DNA of 64,000 nucleotides from Hymenobacter setariae (GCF_007713685.1 NZ_VMRJ01000006.1:124001-188000), one strand, 5' to 3'; positions 41,630 to 51,032 are shown, numbered from the stretch's first letter. A program made the numbers and translations. The notes: generated by a model not told the origin, from the sequence alone.

Positions 41630-42376
41630 ATGGATTTTCAATTAACACCCACACAGCGGCGCGTAGAGCTGGCCCGGCCCTGGGTACTGCTGGGTTTGTA
41701 TATCGCCTTGGCACTAGCAGGCTGGTGGTGGCTGGCCGCACCGCTGGTAGTAGTGGTGTGCTTGGCCGCCTTTGTACAGATGCACGATACCATGCATAAC
41801 GCCCTAGGGCTCTCTAAAGCAGCCAACAAGCGAATACTAAGCCTGAGCGGCCTGCTCATCTTGAAAAGTGGCCACGGCCTACAAGTGACGCACCTGCGCC
41901 ACCACGGCCGCTGCCTTACCGAAGCCGACCCCGAGGGTGCTCCCGCCACCTGGAGCTTTGGCCGGGTGCTGTGGCAAGGGCCTTGGCACACGCTGATGCT
42001 ACGCCGCGAGGCCCTGCGCATTGCGCCCAACACCAAGCGTATTCAGCTGCTCGAAACGGGCGCGACCCTGGCGCTGTTGGTGGGCTTTGTGGCGTTGTAT
42101 TGGCTTACGGGCTCGATGGTGGGACTAGTGTACTGGGGCGTGGCGTTTTTGATGAGCGCCACCATGCCTATTTGGGCTTCTTATGTGCCGCACCATGTAT
42201 CGTCGCGCAATCCGGTGGCACGCACGGCCGCGGCGCTGGCGCAGGCCTGGACGCCCATCACGGCCTCGTTTGCCTTCCACCACCTGCACCACCACTACCC
42301 TAGGGTGCCCACGGCGCTGCTCTATCGCGCCGCTACCGAGCTACCTCCGCCGCCTGAGGAGGCGCACCATCATTAG
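41630..42376 (+). CDS. Membrane fatty acid desaturase/carotene hydroxylase-like di-iron enzyme
   Basis: 248 residues with four membrane helices (WVLLGLYIALALAGWWWLAA; ATLALLVGFVALYWLTG; GLVYWGVAFLMSATMPIWA). Three histidine boxes: HDTMHN (about residue 52), HLRHH (about 86) and HHLHHHYP (about 222). This is the fatty acid desaturase superfamily; beta-carotene hydroxylase or ketolase activity is equally compatible given carotenoid-rich relatives. It follows the DUF4166 gene by 47 bp and ends 4 bp before a convergent aminotransferase gene. Confidence 0.85.
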   Translation: MDFQLTPTQRRVELARPWVLLGLYIALALAGWWWLAAPLVVVVCLAAFVQMHDTMHNALGLSKAANKRILSLSGLLILKSGHGLQVTHLRHHGRCLTEADPEGAPATWSFGRVLWQGPWHTLMLRREALRIAPNTKRIQLLETGATLALLVGFVALYWLTGSMVGLVYWGVAFLMSATMPIWASYVPHHVSSRNPVARTAAALAQAWTPITASFAFHHLHHHYPRVPTALLYRAATELPPPPEEAHHH

Positions 42377-42380
42377 CCGC

Positions 42381-43541
42381 CTAGGCTGCCAAGCCCTCGC
42401 GCAGGGCCTTTGCTACGCGCCGTTGGTCGTCGTCGGTCATGGCCGTGCCGCTGGGCAGGCACAGGCCGCGGGCAAATAAATCCTCGCATACTGCGCCGCC
42501 ATACATAGGCGCGTCAGCAAACAGCGGCTGCTGGTGCAGGGGTTTCCACAGGGGGCGGCTCTCGATGTTGCGTGTTTCGAGGTGCTGGCGTAGGCTTTCG
42601 GGAGTGGCGCTGGTTTGGCTAGCGCCGTCCTTCGGTTCGGCGGGGTTGAGCAGCACGGTGGTTAGCCAGCGGTTGGCGCGGCTACCGGGCAGCTCAGTAG
42701 CGGGTGCCACAGAGAGGCCGGGCAAGCCCGCTAGGTTTTCCTTGTACCAAGTAAAAATCTCACTGCGGCGTTTCACCCGGTCCTCTAGCAATTCCATCTG
42801 GCCCCGGCCGATGCCAGCGAGCAGGTTGCTGAGGCGGTAATTGTAGCCTACCTCTGAGTGCTGGTAGTGTGGGGCGGCATCCTTAGCCTGCGTAGCCCAG
42901 AAGAGGGCCTTGGCGGCGTAGTCAGCGCGGTTGGTCAGCAAGGCGCCACCGCCGCTAGTAGTCAGTATCTTATTGCCGTTGAAGCTGAAAACGCTCACCT
43001 CGCCAAAGCTGCCTAGCGGCCGGCCCTGGTAGCGCGACCCTAGGGCCTCGGCGGCGTCTTCAAGCACCGGTAAGTCAAACTCTTGCGCGATGGCCAGCAG
43101 CTCATCTAGCTTGGCGGGCATGCCGTACAGGTGCACCAACAGCAGTGCTTTGAGCTTTTTGCCTTTACTGAGCCGGTCGGTGATGGCCTCGCGCAGGCGC
43201 ACCGGGCACATGTTCCAGGTGTCGGCTTCACTATCCACAAACACCGGTGTAGCGCCGCAATAGCCAATGGGGTTGGCCGTGGCCACGAACGTAAACGACG
43301 GGCACAGCACCTCATCGCCCGGCCCCACGCCTAGCAGCCGCAGCCCCAGGTGAATAGCAGCTGTGCCCGAGTGGAGCGCCACCGCGTGGCCTACGCCCGT
43401 GAAGGTGCACAAATCGGCCTCGAAACCGGTCAAATTGGGCCCAGCCGGCGCTACCCAGTTGTCTTCCACCGCTTTGTGCAGGTAGTTGAGCTCGTGGCGA
43501 CCTAGGTGCGGGGGAGAAAGGTAAATACGGTCCAAAATCAA
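42381..43541 (-). CDS. DegT/DnrJ/EryC1/StrS nucleotide-sugar aminotransferase (PglE-like)
   Basis: 386 residues. PLP lysine in FSFNGNKILTTSGGGAL (about residue 187). Other landmarks: SGTAAIHLGLRLLGVGPGDE, CPSFTFVATANPIGYCGATP, LVHLYGMPAKLDELLAIAQE and EDAAEALGSRYQGRPLG. Closest in feel to PglE/LegC enzymes that make UDP-4-amino sugars with glutamate as donor. The PglD-like acetyltransferase lies 71 bp upstream on the same strand, so together they would N-acylate a C4-amino sugar for a surface glycan. Confidence 0.92.
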   Translation of the reverse strand: MILDRIYLSPPHLGRHELNYLHKAVEDNWVAPAGPNLTGFEADLCTFTGVGHAVALHSGTAAIHLGLRLLGVGPGDEVLCPSFTFVATANPIGYCGATPVFVDSEADTWNMCPVRLREAITDRLSKGKKLKALLLVHLYGMPAKLDELLAIAQEFDLPVLEDAAEALGSRYQGRPLGSFGEVSVFSFNGNKILTTSGGGALLTNRADYAAKALFWATQAKDAAPHYQHSEVGYNYRLSNLLAGIGRGQMELLEDRVKRRSEIFTWYKENLAGLPGLSVAPATELPGSRANRWLTTVLLNPAEPKDGASQTSATPESLRQHLETRNIESRPLWKPLHQQPLFADAPMYGGAVCEDLFARGLCLPSGTAMTDDDQRRVAKALREGLAA

Positions 43542-43612
43542 GCAGTAGGAAGCAACGTGCAGTCTGATAGCCTAAACGTATAAATGAAGACGCTAGGCCA
43601 CTCGATAAGTAC

Positions 43613-44314
43613 TTATTGCTCGTTGATAATTGCGCGGGCAGGCACGCCCACGGCCGTGACACTAGCAGGCAGGTCGCGTACCACTACGGCCCCGGCGCCC
43701 ACGGTGGTGCTAGCCCCCACGCGTACCCCTTGAATAACAGTAGCGTTGGTGCCCAAGTACACGCCGGTGCCGAGCCGCGCTGCGCCGCTCACATTGGCGT
43801 GGGGCATCAGCGAGCAGAAGTCCTCGAGCACTGCGTCGTGGCCGATGGTGCAACATAGATTAAGGAACACAAACCGCCCTAGGGTAATATCGCACGTGAG
43901 GATGCAGCCCTGCTGAATGATGCAGCCCGCGCCTAGGGTTACCCGCTGTGACGGCGCCAGCCGCACCCGTGGGTGCACTAGCGCTGGAAACGTGAGCTGC
44001 GGCGACGTAAGCCGCGCCACTACGGCGGCGCGGCTGGCGCTGCTGCCCACGGCCACGGCCACGGCCAGCGGCTCTTGGGTTTGGTTGAGGTCGTGGGCGG
44101 TGCCTAGGTAGGGGAGGCCCGCCACCGTGGGCGTGGCGGGTGGCTGGTCGTCGTAAAAGCCGCACACGTCCCAGTTGGCCCCGGCCTCGTTGAGTTGATT
44201 GAGCAGTACTAGCACCTCGCGCCCTAGTCCGCCCGCCCCAAAAATGACGAGTGGCTGCGGGGCCGCTGATGGCCGCTCGCTAGGGTGGTAGTCAGAAAAA
44301 AATAACTGGGTCAT
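43613..44314 (-). CDS. NeuD/PglD-family sugar O/N-acyltransferase
   Basis: 233 residues from ATG 44314 (three residues later than the longest frame). N-terminal Rossmann-like PglD domain with VIFGAGGLGREVL; C-terminal left-handed beta helix of hexapeptide repeats (VTLGAGCIIQQGCILTCDIT; LGTGVYLGTNATVIQGVRVG; STTVGAGAVVVRDLP). Catalytic His in CTIGHDAVLED. It acetylates a 4-amino sugar nucleotide. It works with the aminotransferase gene downstream. The sugar transferase of such a pathway could be the PglC-like gene at 58291, 14 kb away. Confidence 0.9.
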   Translation of the reverse strand: MTQLFFSDYHPSERPSAAPQPLVIFGAGGLGREVLVLLNQLNEAGANWDVCGFYDDQPPATPTVAGLPYLGTAHDLNQTQEPLAVAVAVGSSASRAAVVARLTSPQLTFPALVHPRVRLAPSQRVTLGAGCIIQQGCILTCDITLGRFVFLNLCCTIGHDAVLEDFCSLMPHANVSGAARLGTGVYLGTNATVIQGVRVGASTTVGAGAVVVRDLPASVTAVGVPARAIINEQ

Positions 44315-44358
44315 GACTGGCAAAAGAAAGGGGCGCCAGTGGCCCCGCCACTAGGCAG

Positions 44359-45675
44359 CTAGGCCACCAAGATGGTTTCGCCATGCTGGCTGGTATCGAG
44401 GCCATGCGCCTCGTTTTCAGCATTTACCCGAATAGGCACAATCAGATTTGTTATCTGATACAGCACCCATGAGCCCCCAAAGGTAAATACCCCCACGATA
44501 AGCAGTGTAAGTAGGTGGTAGCCTAGCAGTGCCGGCCCGCCGCCCGTAAACAAGCCACCTTTCTGAGCAAACAGCGCCGTGGCCAGCATGCCCACGATGC
44601 CGCCCACGCCGTGGCACGGAAATACATCGAGGGTGTCGTCGAGGGTTGTGCGGTTTTTGAGAATAACGGCCCCAAAGCTTACGCCCGAGGCTAGAATGCC
44701 GATAGCCAGCGCCGGCCCGTAGCTAACGTAGCCCGCCGCGGGCGTGATAGCCACTAGCCCTACCACGGCCCCAATGGCCGTACCCATGGCCGAAGGCCGC
44801 TGCCCGCGGGCCGACTCCAGCAGCATCCAAGTGAGCATAGCTGCCGCCGAAGCTAGGTGCGTGGTGAAGAACGCCTGCACGGCCGTCGTGTTAGCCCCGA
44901 AAGCCGAGCCCGCATTGAACCCAAACCAGCCAAACCACAGCAGGCCGGTACCTAGGATGACGAAGGGCACATTTACCGGCACGTGGGCGTGGCCGTCGAG
45001 GTGCACCCGGCGCCGGCCGATAGAGATGGCCCCCGCCAGCGCTGCAAAACCCGCCGAGATGTGCACCACCGTGCCGCCCGCGAAGTCGAGCACACCCCAT
45101 TTGGCCAGGAAGCCGTCGGGGTGCCAAGCCCAGTGCGCCAGTGGGCAATAGATGAGGATGCTAAACAAGCACATGAAAATGAGGTAGCCCCAAAATCGGA
45201 TGCGCTCGGCAAAGCCACCACTGATGAGGGCTGGCGTGATAATGGCAAACTTGAGCTGGAACGCGGCAAATAAAACGAACGGCATGGCTGCCCCTAGGCG
45301 CGGGTGCGGCGCCGTGCCCACATTGTTGAACATGAAGAACGTGCGCGGGTCGCCAATCACCCCTCCAATATCATCGCCGAAAGCCAGCGAGAAACCTACC
45401 ACGTACCATAGCACCGAAATGATACCTAGGGCAATAAAACTCTGCAGCATGGTCGAGATAACGTTGCGCCGGCTCACCATACCCCCATAAAAAAACGCCA
45501 GTCCTGGCGTCATAAAAAGCACTAAACCCGAAGCCGTAAGCATCCAAGCAATATCGGCGGGCTGGAAGGCATTGGGTGCTGCCTCTGGGTGGTGGTGAGG
45601 CAAGAACGCAGCCGCTCCGGCCAACGCCAAGAGCAACACTAGTGATAAACGAGCTAAAAGGACTGTGCGCGGCAT
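44359..45675 (-). CDS. amt: Ammonium transporter (Amt/MEP/Rh family)
   Basis: 438 residues from ATG 45675 (a TTG 18 bp earlier is less likely). A signal-like hydrophobic start (VLLARLSLVLLLALAGAAAF) precedes eleven membrane helices beginning DIAWMLTASGLVLFMTPGLAF. Family signatures: GGMVSRRNVISTM, DFAGGTVVHISAGFAALAGA, GWFGFNAGSAF, and the pore His region DVFPCHGVGGIVGML. NH4+/NH3 import. No glnK/PII gene is adjacent. Confidence 0.96.
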   Translation of the reverse strand: MPRTVLLARLSLVLLLALAGAAAFLPHHHPEAAPNAFQPADIAWMLTASGLVLFMTPGLAFFYGGMVSRRNVISTMLQSFIALGIISVLWYVVGFSLAFGDDIGGVIGDPRTFFMFNNVGTAPHPRLGAAMPFVLFAAFQLKFAIITPALISGGFAERIRFWGYLIFMCLFSILIYCPLAHWAWHPDGFLAKWGVLDFAGGTVVHISAGFAALAGAISIGRRRVHLDGHAHVPVNVPFVILGTGLLWFGWFGFNAGSAFGANTTAVQAFFTTHLASAAAMLTWMLLESARGQRPSAMGTAIGAVVGLVAITPAAGYVSYGPALAIGILASGVSFGAVILKNRTTLDDTLDVFPCHGVGGIVGMLATALFAQKGGLFTGGGPALLGYHLLTLLIVGVFTFGGSWVLYQITNLIVPIRVNAENEAHGLDTSQHGETILVA

Positions 45676-45911
45676 AAATACAGTTTTTCTCAATATGACC
45701 TGCGCGAAGATAGTGCCTAGCTTTATTTTCGACGCTTATTTGCTAGAGCATGCGTTTTTTTAGGGCTGATAGCTCAATATTTATTATTTAAAACCAACGC
45801 TTACGTATAAAATCAAGAGGAGCTTGAGTTAAATCATGAGTAACCCAACTAAGTGCATTGGTGTACTAACGGCTACAGCGCATTCACTCACCAAACCGCT
45901 GTGTTACAGCA
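45676..45911. other. Divergent promoter region between amt and the 45912 gene
   Basis: About 235 bp, AT-rich in the middle (TATTTATTATTTAAAACC). No clear -7 box or palindromic operator stands out on either strand, and there is no gene. Confidence 0.5.
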
Positions 45912-46148
45912 ATGACTCATAAAACAAAATGGTTGGTACTAGCCCCCACGGGGCTGCTAGTAGTAGGGGCCGGCGCATGCCTCATCAATTGGGCCGGTAA
46001 CCTGAAAGAAAAAGGCGAGCCTACTGCCAAGTGGGTAGGCGCTGGTACGGTAGCCCTGGTCGTGTTCAATGCGGGCCTCAGCTTATTTGGGCACGGCGTG
46101 AGCGAAAGCGTATTATATCAGCTTAAAGAAAAACCCGCTGACCAATAA
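45912..46148 (+). CDS. Small two-helix membrane protein
   Basis: 78 residues: a basic start (MTHKTKW), hydrophobic helix LVLAPTGLLVVGAGACLINW, a charged loop (GNLKEKGEPTAKW), and a second helix VGAGTVALVVFNAGLSLFGH. No known family; probably an inner-membrane hairpin. It ends 27 bp before a strong terminator. Confidence 0.7.
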   Translation: MTHKTKWLVLAPTGLLVVGAGACLINWAGNLKEKGEPTAKWVGAGTVALVVFNAGLSLFGHGVSESVLYQLKEKPADQ

Positions 46149-46174
46149 GCTAGGAGTAGCACCTAGGCCACAAC

Positions 46175-46205
46175 AAAAAAGCCCCGACCTCGGTCGGGGC
46201 TTTTT
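46175..46205. terminator. Bidirectional terminator (GCCCCGACC type)
   Basis: AAAAAAGCCCCGACC-t-CGGTCGGGGCTTTTT lies between two converging genes. Same stem sequence as at 31598 and 32101. Confidence 0.88.
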
Positions 46206-46225
46206 GTATTTTAGAAGCGGGTAGA

Positions 46226-46531
46226 CTACTCCGACTTGGCTTCCATTTTTTCGGTGCCTTCTACAGTCTTTTTGCCTACTTTCTGGGTGGTGCGCTTTAC
46301 AGCCTTAGTGCCCTTTTTGGCGCCGTGCTTGATTTTGCTACCAGCCTTTTTGGCTACGTTGCCAGCTGCATCGGCCGTATTTTCGAGGGCTTGGCCTACG
46401 TTGGTTTTGCCAGTTTTAGTAACAACTTTTTTCGTGCCATTGTCACGCACCTTTACTTCCGTTTCAGGAGTTTGGGCAAACGAAGCAGTGGTGAAAGCAC
46501 AGGCGGCGAGGAGCAGAATTGCGTTTTTCAT
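46226..46531 (-). CDS. Small secreted Lys-rich protein
   Basis: 101 residues. Signal peptide MKNAILLLAACAFTTASFAQ, then a very basic repeat-rich tail: ALENTADAAGNVAKKAGSKI and KHGAKKGTKAVKRTTQKVGK. The amphipathic Ala/Lys pattern recalls small stress or LEA-like envelope proteins; no firm family. A matching plus-strand frame is a composition shadow. Confidence 0.72.
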   Translation of the reverse strand: MKNAILLLAACAFTTASFAQTPETEVKVRDNGTKKVVTKTGKTNVGQALENTADAAGNVAKKAGSKIKHGAKKGTKAVKRTTQKVGKKTVEGTEKMEAKSE

Positions 46532-46663
46532 GGTTGAGAGGAGGGTAGAATTGTAGTTCCTGGGCCTTTTACGCGGCCCTTTACCTAGGGTTGTCCAGGT
46601 TTAACAGATGAGGTTAACCCTATTTAATCTTAGGAATACTCAAAGCCCATGCCAAACCTTTCA

Positions 46664-47887
46664 TTAGCCCGGCAGCAGCAGCGAACTATCGCCGTAGCTC
46701 AAGAAGCGATAGCCGTGCGCTAGGGCATGGTCGTACACCGCACGCCAGCCCGGGCCTAGTAAAGCACTCACTAACAGCAATAACGTGCTTTCGGGCTGGT
46801 GAAAGTTAGTAATCAGTCCTTGCACCAATCGGAACTGATAGCCCGGTGCAATGAGCAGCCGCGTGCTGGCTTCCAAGGTATCGGAGCCTTGCTGCTCGAG
46901 GTAGGACAGCAGCGCTTGCAGCGCTTGCTCGGGCGCCACACTGGGGGCATCCTCATAAGGCTGCCACTGGGTTACGGCCAAGGTAGTTTGGTCGGGCTGC
47001 TGCACCAGCCCAGCCCCAAGCCAATACAGGCTTTCGAGGGTGCGCAGGCTGGTAGTGCCCACCGCAATAACTGGGTGGGGCCGGTGCGCCAGCAGCTGCC
47101 GCAACAAGCTAGCTTGCACAATAATAGGCTCGGCATGCATGGGGTGGTCGGCCATCGTCTCGGCCTTGACGGGCTGAAATGTGCCTGCGCCTACGTGCAG
47201 TGTTACCTGGCCTAGGGCGGTGCCGCGCTGAGTTAGCTCCTGCAGCAGCTCGGGGGTAAAGTGCAGGCCGGCGGTGGGGGCCGCCACGGCACCCTCGTGG
47301 GCGGCATACACGGTTTGGTAGCGCACGGCATCGGTAGCAGTGTCGGGGCGGTGCAGATAGGGCGGCAGGGGCAGGTGCCCAGCGGCGCGCAGCACTTCGG
47401 CAAAGGGTAGCGAAGCTGGCTCCCAGCGAAAATCGATGAGGCTCTCGCCGCTTTCTTCTACGGCCTGGCGCTCGGCCCATAGTGTAGCGGGCCGGCCCGC
47501 AAATGAGAACTCCAATGTTACGGGGCCCTCCTTCCAGCGGCGGCCATTGCCCACGAGGCAGCGCCAGGTGGCAGCGCCCGTTTGCTGCAGCGCTGGCTCG
47601 AGGGCGCGGTGCGGCGCCACTGGTTCTAGGCAAAACAGCTCGACCGCGCCACCCGTGGGGCGCTTGGCCAGTAGCCGGGCCCGCACCACCTGGGTATCGT
47701 TGAAGATGAGCAGTGTGTGGGGCGGTAGCTCGCCGGGGAGGTCGCGAAAGGTCTTGTCGGTGATGGTGCCCGCCCGGCTCACCAGCAGGCGGCTGGCGGC
47801 GCGGTCGGGCAGCGGCTCGGGTGCGATGCGGGCCGCGGGCAGGTCGTAATGGAAATCCTGAATGCGGAGCTGCTGCGGGGAGGGCAT
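46664..47887 (-). CDS. queA: S-adenosylmethionine:tRNA ribosyltransferase-isomerase
   Basis: 407 residues. N-terminal IQDFHYDLPAARIAPEPLPDRAASRLLV is the QueA opening (here LP--RIA--P---RD-SRLL). Signatures VNDTRV-like IFNDTQVVRARL, AVAAPTAGLHFTPELL, VTLHVGAGTFQPVKAE and GLITNFHQPESTLL are present. It builds epoxyqueuosine on preQ1-modified tRNA, upstream of QueG. The matching Tgt lies at 53746 but in another operon. Divergent from the HEAT-cyclophilin gene with 127 bp between starts. Confidence 0.96.
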   Translation of the reverse strand: MPSPQQLRIQDFHYDLPAARIAPEPLPDRAASRLLVSRAGTITDKTFRDLPGELPPHTLLIFNDTQVVRARLLAKRPTGGAVELFCLEPVAPHRALEPALQQTGAATWRCLVGNGRRWKEGPVTLEFSFAGRPATLWAERQAVEESGESLIDFRWEPASLPFAEVLRAAGHLPLPPYLHRPDTATDAVRYQTVYAAHEGAVAAPTAGLHFTPELLQELTQRGTALGQVTLHVGAGTFQPVKAETMADHPMHAEPIIVQASLLRQLLAHRPHPVIAVGTTSLRTLESLYWLGAGLVQQPDQTTLAVTQWQPYEDAPSVAPEQALQALLSYLEQQGSDTLEASTRLLIAPGYQFRLVQGLITNFHQPESTLLLLVSALLGPGWRAVYDHALAHGYRFLSYGDSSLLLPG

Positions 47888-48014
47888 GGAAAAGCAGAAG
47901 AGAGGAATAATAAAAAACGACTACAAAGGTCGGACTGCGCACGAGGCTTTACGGCCTGCTTGCGATAGAATGAGCAGTTCCCGTTCTTACTTGCAGCTTC
48001 ATCTTGTGCCTGCT

Positions 48015-50072
48015 ATGCGTTCGTTTTACTTCTTCCTGCTTGGTTTACCGTTGCTTACCCAAGCAGCGGCCCCGCCCGCGCACCCCTATGCCGATGCCAC
48101 GCGCCGGCGCATTGCCACTGCCCAGGACGAGCGCAAAACCGCCGAGCTGCTGCCCTTCCTCACCAATAAAAACCCTGTCTACCGCGCCGCTGCTGCCGAG
48201 GCCCTAGGCTCGGTGCAAGATGCGAAGGCCGTGCCCGCGCTACTACCACTGCTGCGCGATGCCGCGCCCGCCGTGCGCCGCGCCGCTGCCTACGCCCTCG
48301 GCCAAACCGGCGACAGCACCGCCGTACCCGCCCTAGGTCAGCGCCTAGCGCAGCCCGAAGCTGACGCCCTAGCCCGCCGCGCCACTTTTGAGGCCCTAGG
48401 GCGCTGCGTGACCAAGCGCTCGGTCAGCCAGCTATGGACCATCCGAGTGCCCGGCCCTGACAGCGCCGCTGCGCCCGGCCGCGCCTGGGGTTTGTATCGT
48501 GCCGCCCTCCGCGGCCTAGTCCCGGCCGAAGCGGTAAGCCAAGCTAGCAAGCTCCTAGGTCAGAAAAACCAAGTGCTGGCGGCTCGAACGGGTGCTTCGG
48601 CTGCTTTTACCCGCATGCGGGGCCAGGACTCTACGTTGGCGCGGGTGGCGCTGCCTGTATTGTTGAAAGGGCTAAGCTCGGACCCGAATTATTTCGTGCG
48701 AGCCAACTGCGCCACGGCGCTGGGACGAGTAGCGCGGCCAGTGGCATACGACGCATTAGCAACAGCAGCTCGTTTCGATACTGACCACCGAGTACGTATC
48801 GGAGCCCTGCGCGTATTGCATAATGCATTAAAATTCAATGCAATGTCGCCGTCAGCGACCCGGTTGTCCATAGCGCAGCATGCGGCAGTAACACGTGGGC
48901 TGCTTATGCCTCAGAAAGTGCTCGGTAATGAATTGAATAGCACATTGGCCCAAGAGTCACTTGTAGCTGCTGAATGGTTTTTAAGGGCAAAGCCAGATAG
49001 CGCATTTAACCAAGCTTTCCCTAATTTGCTAAAGCTGGCAACGGATAATAAGCACTTCCGTGCCCGCGCCACTCTGCTGCAAGCAGCCCTGCGCCACGCA
49101 CCTGCCGCCCAGCGCCCAGCCATTGCCGACAGCATCCGTGGCCGTTACCAGCGCACGCCCAACCAATACGAAAAAGCCGCCCTGCTTACGGCCCTAGGGG
49201 AGGACCCGGCGCAGTTTGACTTTATAGCCAAGCAAGCGTCCCTTACCACCGGCCCGCCCGTAGTGCCCGGCACTGCCCTAGGTGCCCTGGTGGCCATGCG
49301 TGGAAGCAAGAGCTTCCCCACCGCCCGGCAGGCCGATTTTACGGTGGCTTTGCGACACGCCCTGGCGGGCGGCGACGAGGCCCAGCTTAGTACCGCCGCC
49401 GAGGCTATGGCCGATTCTAAGCTGGTGCCTGCTCCCCAACCCGAAGACCTAGCCGCTCTGCGCCAGGCCCGCGACAAGCTGGCGCTACCGCGCGAAATCG
49501 AGCCGTGGATTGCACTGCAACAAGCGCTTGATAAGCTTGAGAAAGCAGCAACTCCCACGCCCATTCCGCGGGGCACGGCCGGGCAGCACCCCATCGACTG
49601 GGCTGTGGTGCAGCGCGTGCCAGTAGGCCAGCGCGTGCGCCTGGCTACCACGCAGGGCGTAGTGGAGCTGGAGCTGAAAGTAGTGGAATCGCCGGGTGCG
49701 GTGGCCAGCTTCGTAACACTGGTGCAGCAGCACTTCTACGACGGGCTGTATTTCCACCGCGTGGTGCCCAACTTCGTGGTGCAAGGCGGCGACCCGCGCG
49801 GCGATGGCTCGGGTAGCACGCCCTATACCCTGCGCTCGGAGTTGGCCCAGCTTACCTACGGGGCGGGCGCTGTGGGGCTAGCTTCGGCTGGCAAAGACAC
49901 CGAGAGCTGTCAGTTCTTTATTACGCACCTACCCACGCCGCACCTCGACGGCCGCTATCCCATTTTTGCCCAGGTAGTGCGCGGCCTCGACGTGGTGCAG
50001 CGCCTCGACATCGGCGACCGCATCACGGCCGTGACACTACTGCCGGCCGCGGCACTTCCCCGTGAGAAATAG
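48015..50072 (+). CDS. HEAT-repeat protein fused to cyclophilin-type prolyl isomerase
   Basis: 685 residues from ATG 48015, which directly starts a signal peptide (MRSFYFFLLGLPLLTQAAA). Residues 45-500 are HEAT/PBS-lyase-like repeats (YRAAAAEALGSVQDAKAVPA; VRRAAAYALGQTGDSTAVPA; FVRANCATALGRVARPVAYD). Residues about 520-680 are a cyclophilin domain: VVESPGAVASFVTLVQQHFY, FHRVVPNFVVQGGDPRGDGSG (catalytic Arg in FHRV) and SCQFFITHLPTPHLDGRYPI. Probably a periplasmic peptidyl-prolyl isomerase on a scaffold. The stretch 48650-49070 has poorer GC and less biased codons than the rest of the gene. Confidence 0.9.
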   Translation: MRSFYFFLLGLPLLTQAAAPPAHPYADATRRRIATAQDERKTAELLPFLTNKNPVYRAAAAEALGSVQDAKAVPALLPLLRDAAPAVRRAAAYALGQTGDSTAVPALGQRLAQPEADALARRATFEALGRCVTKRSVSQLWTIRVPGPDSAAAPGRAWGLYRAALRGLVPAEAVSQASKLLGQKNQVLAARTGASAAFTRMRGQDSTLARVALPVLLKGLSSDPNYFVRANCATALGRVARPVAYDALATAARFDTDHRVRIGALRVLHNALKFNAMSPSATRLSIAQHAAVTRGLLMPQKVLGNELNSTLAQESLVAAEWFLRAKPDSAFNQAFPNLLKLATDNKHFRARATLLQAALRHAPAAQRPAIADSIRGRYQRTPNQYEKAALLTALGEDPAQFDFIAKQASLTTGPPVVPGTALGALVAMRGSKSFPTARQADFTVALRHALAGGDEAQLSTAAEAMADSKLVPAPQPEDLAALRQARDKLALPREIEPWIALQQALDKLEKAATPTPIPRGTAGQHPIDWAVVQRVPVGQRVRLATTQGVVELELKVVESPGAVASFVTLVQQHFYDGLYFHRVVPNFVVQGGDPRGDGSGSTPYTLRSELAQLTYGAGAVGLASAGKDTESCQFFITHLPTPHLDGRYPIFAQVVRGLDVVQRLDIGDRITAVTLLPAAALPREK

Positions 50073-50204
50073 GGAGCATCTAGCCGCCGCCCGCAAAAAT
50101 GCCCTAGGTGCGTAAGGTGTTTAAAATCAGTAGCTGCAAAGCACAGGCTCAACCTAAAAGGACATGTCACCGTTGCTACTAGCCTTTCGCTTACTGTTTT
50201 CGCT

Positions 50205-51020
50205 ATGCCTGCCGTTTCCCTTATCGCCCTGCACCAAGTTGGTTTTTACTTAGAGCGCTTGCAAGACCTCGCGGTGCTTTATGTGCCCCGGCTGCTCTCG
50301 GCCATTGTGATGCTGGTAGTGGGCTGGTGGCTTATTGGCTGGGGTAGCCGCCTGGTGGCCGCCGCTACGGCGCGGCTTGATGTGTCGCTGAGCTCGTTCC
50401 TCACCAGCATGTTCAGTATCGCCCTCAAGGTGCTGCTGCTCATGTCGGCGGCGGGCATGGTGGGCTTCGAGACCACGTCGTTTGTGGCCATTGTGGGGGC
50501 CGCGGGCTTGGCCGTGGGCCTAGCGCTGCAAGGCACGCTGGCCAACTTCGCGGGTGGAGTACTTATTCTGATTTTCAAGCCCTTCACCGTTGGTGATGTC
50601 ATCGAGAGCCAGGGTCGCACCGGCACGGTGCAGGCCATCCAGATTTTCAATACCATCCTGCTCACGCCCCAGGGCGACACGGCCATCTTGCCCAATGGCG
50701 CCACCTCCAACGGGGTTATCGTCAACAAAGCCCACCCACAGCGGACGTTAGTCGATATTCAGTTGGAACTGGACAGCAGTACCGATTTTGAGGCCTTGAG
50801 CCAACAAGTGCTGCCCCTGCTGCGCCACGACCATGAGGTGCCCGATGCACCCGCCCCGCAGGTGGTGCTGGTAGCCCTCAAGCCCGGCGCTACCATGACG
50901 GTGGCTTTCCGCGCCTATGCGCAGCCTGGCCAAGAGGAAAACCTGCGCAACCACCTCATGGAGCGGCTGCAACAGTGGTTTGCCCAGAAGCCCTTGGCCG
51001 ACACCGCGCCTGGCAAGTAG
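50205..51020 (+). CDS. mscS: Small-conductance mechanosensitive channel (MscS)
   Basis: 271 residues. Three membrane helices: RLLSAIVMLVVGWWLIGWGS, SMFSIALKVLLLMSAAGMVG and the pore helix VAIVGAAGLAVGLALQGTLANFAGG. The Gly/Ala-packed pore sequence and following FKPFTVGDVIESQGRTGTVQ beta domain are canonical MscS. The C-terminal alpha/beta domain is full length. It releases solutes on hypo-osmotic shock. Stands alone, convergent with rsmG. Confidence 0.95.
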   Translation: MPAVSLIALHQVGFYLERLQDLAVLYVPRLLSAIVMLVVGWWLIGWGSRLVAAATARLDVSLSSFLTSMFSIALKVLLLMSAAGMVGFETTSFVAIVGAAGLAVGLALQGTLANFAGGVLILIFKPFTVGDVIESQGRTGTVQAIQIFNTILLTPQGDTAILPNGATSNGVIVNKAHPQRTLVDIQLELDSSTDFEALSQQVLPLLRHDHEVPDAPAPQVVLVALKPGATMTVAFRAYAQPGQEENLRNHLMERLQQWFAQKPLADTAPGK

Positions 51021-51032
51021 CCCTAGGTGGCG

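Noticed and set aside
47862..48014. Extended N-terminus of the HEAT-cyclophilin protein
   Set aside because: It overlaps the 5' end of queA and puts 51 residues before a clear signal peptide.
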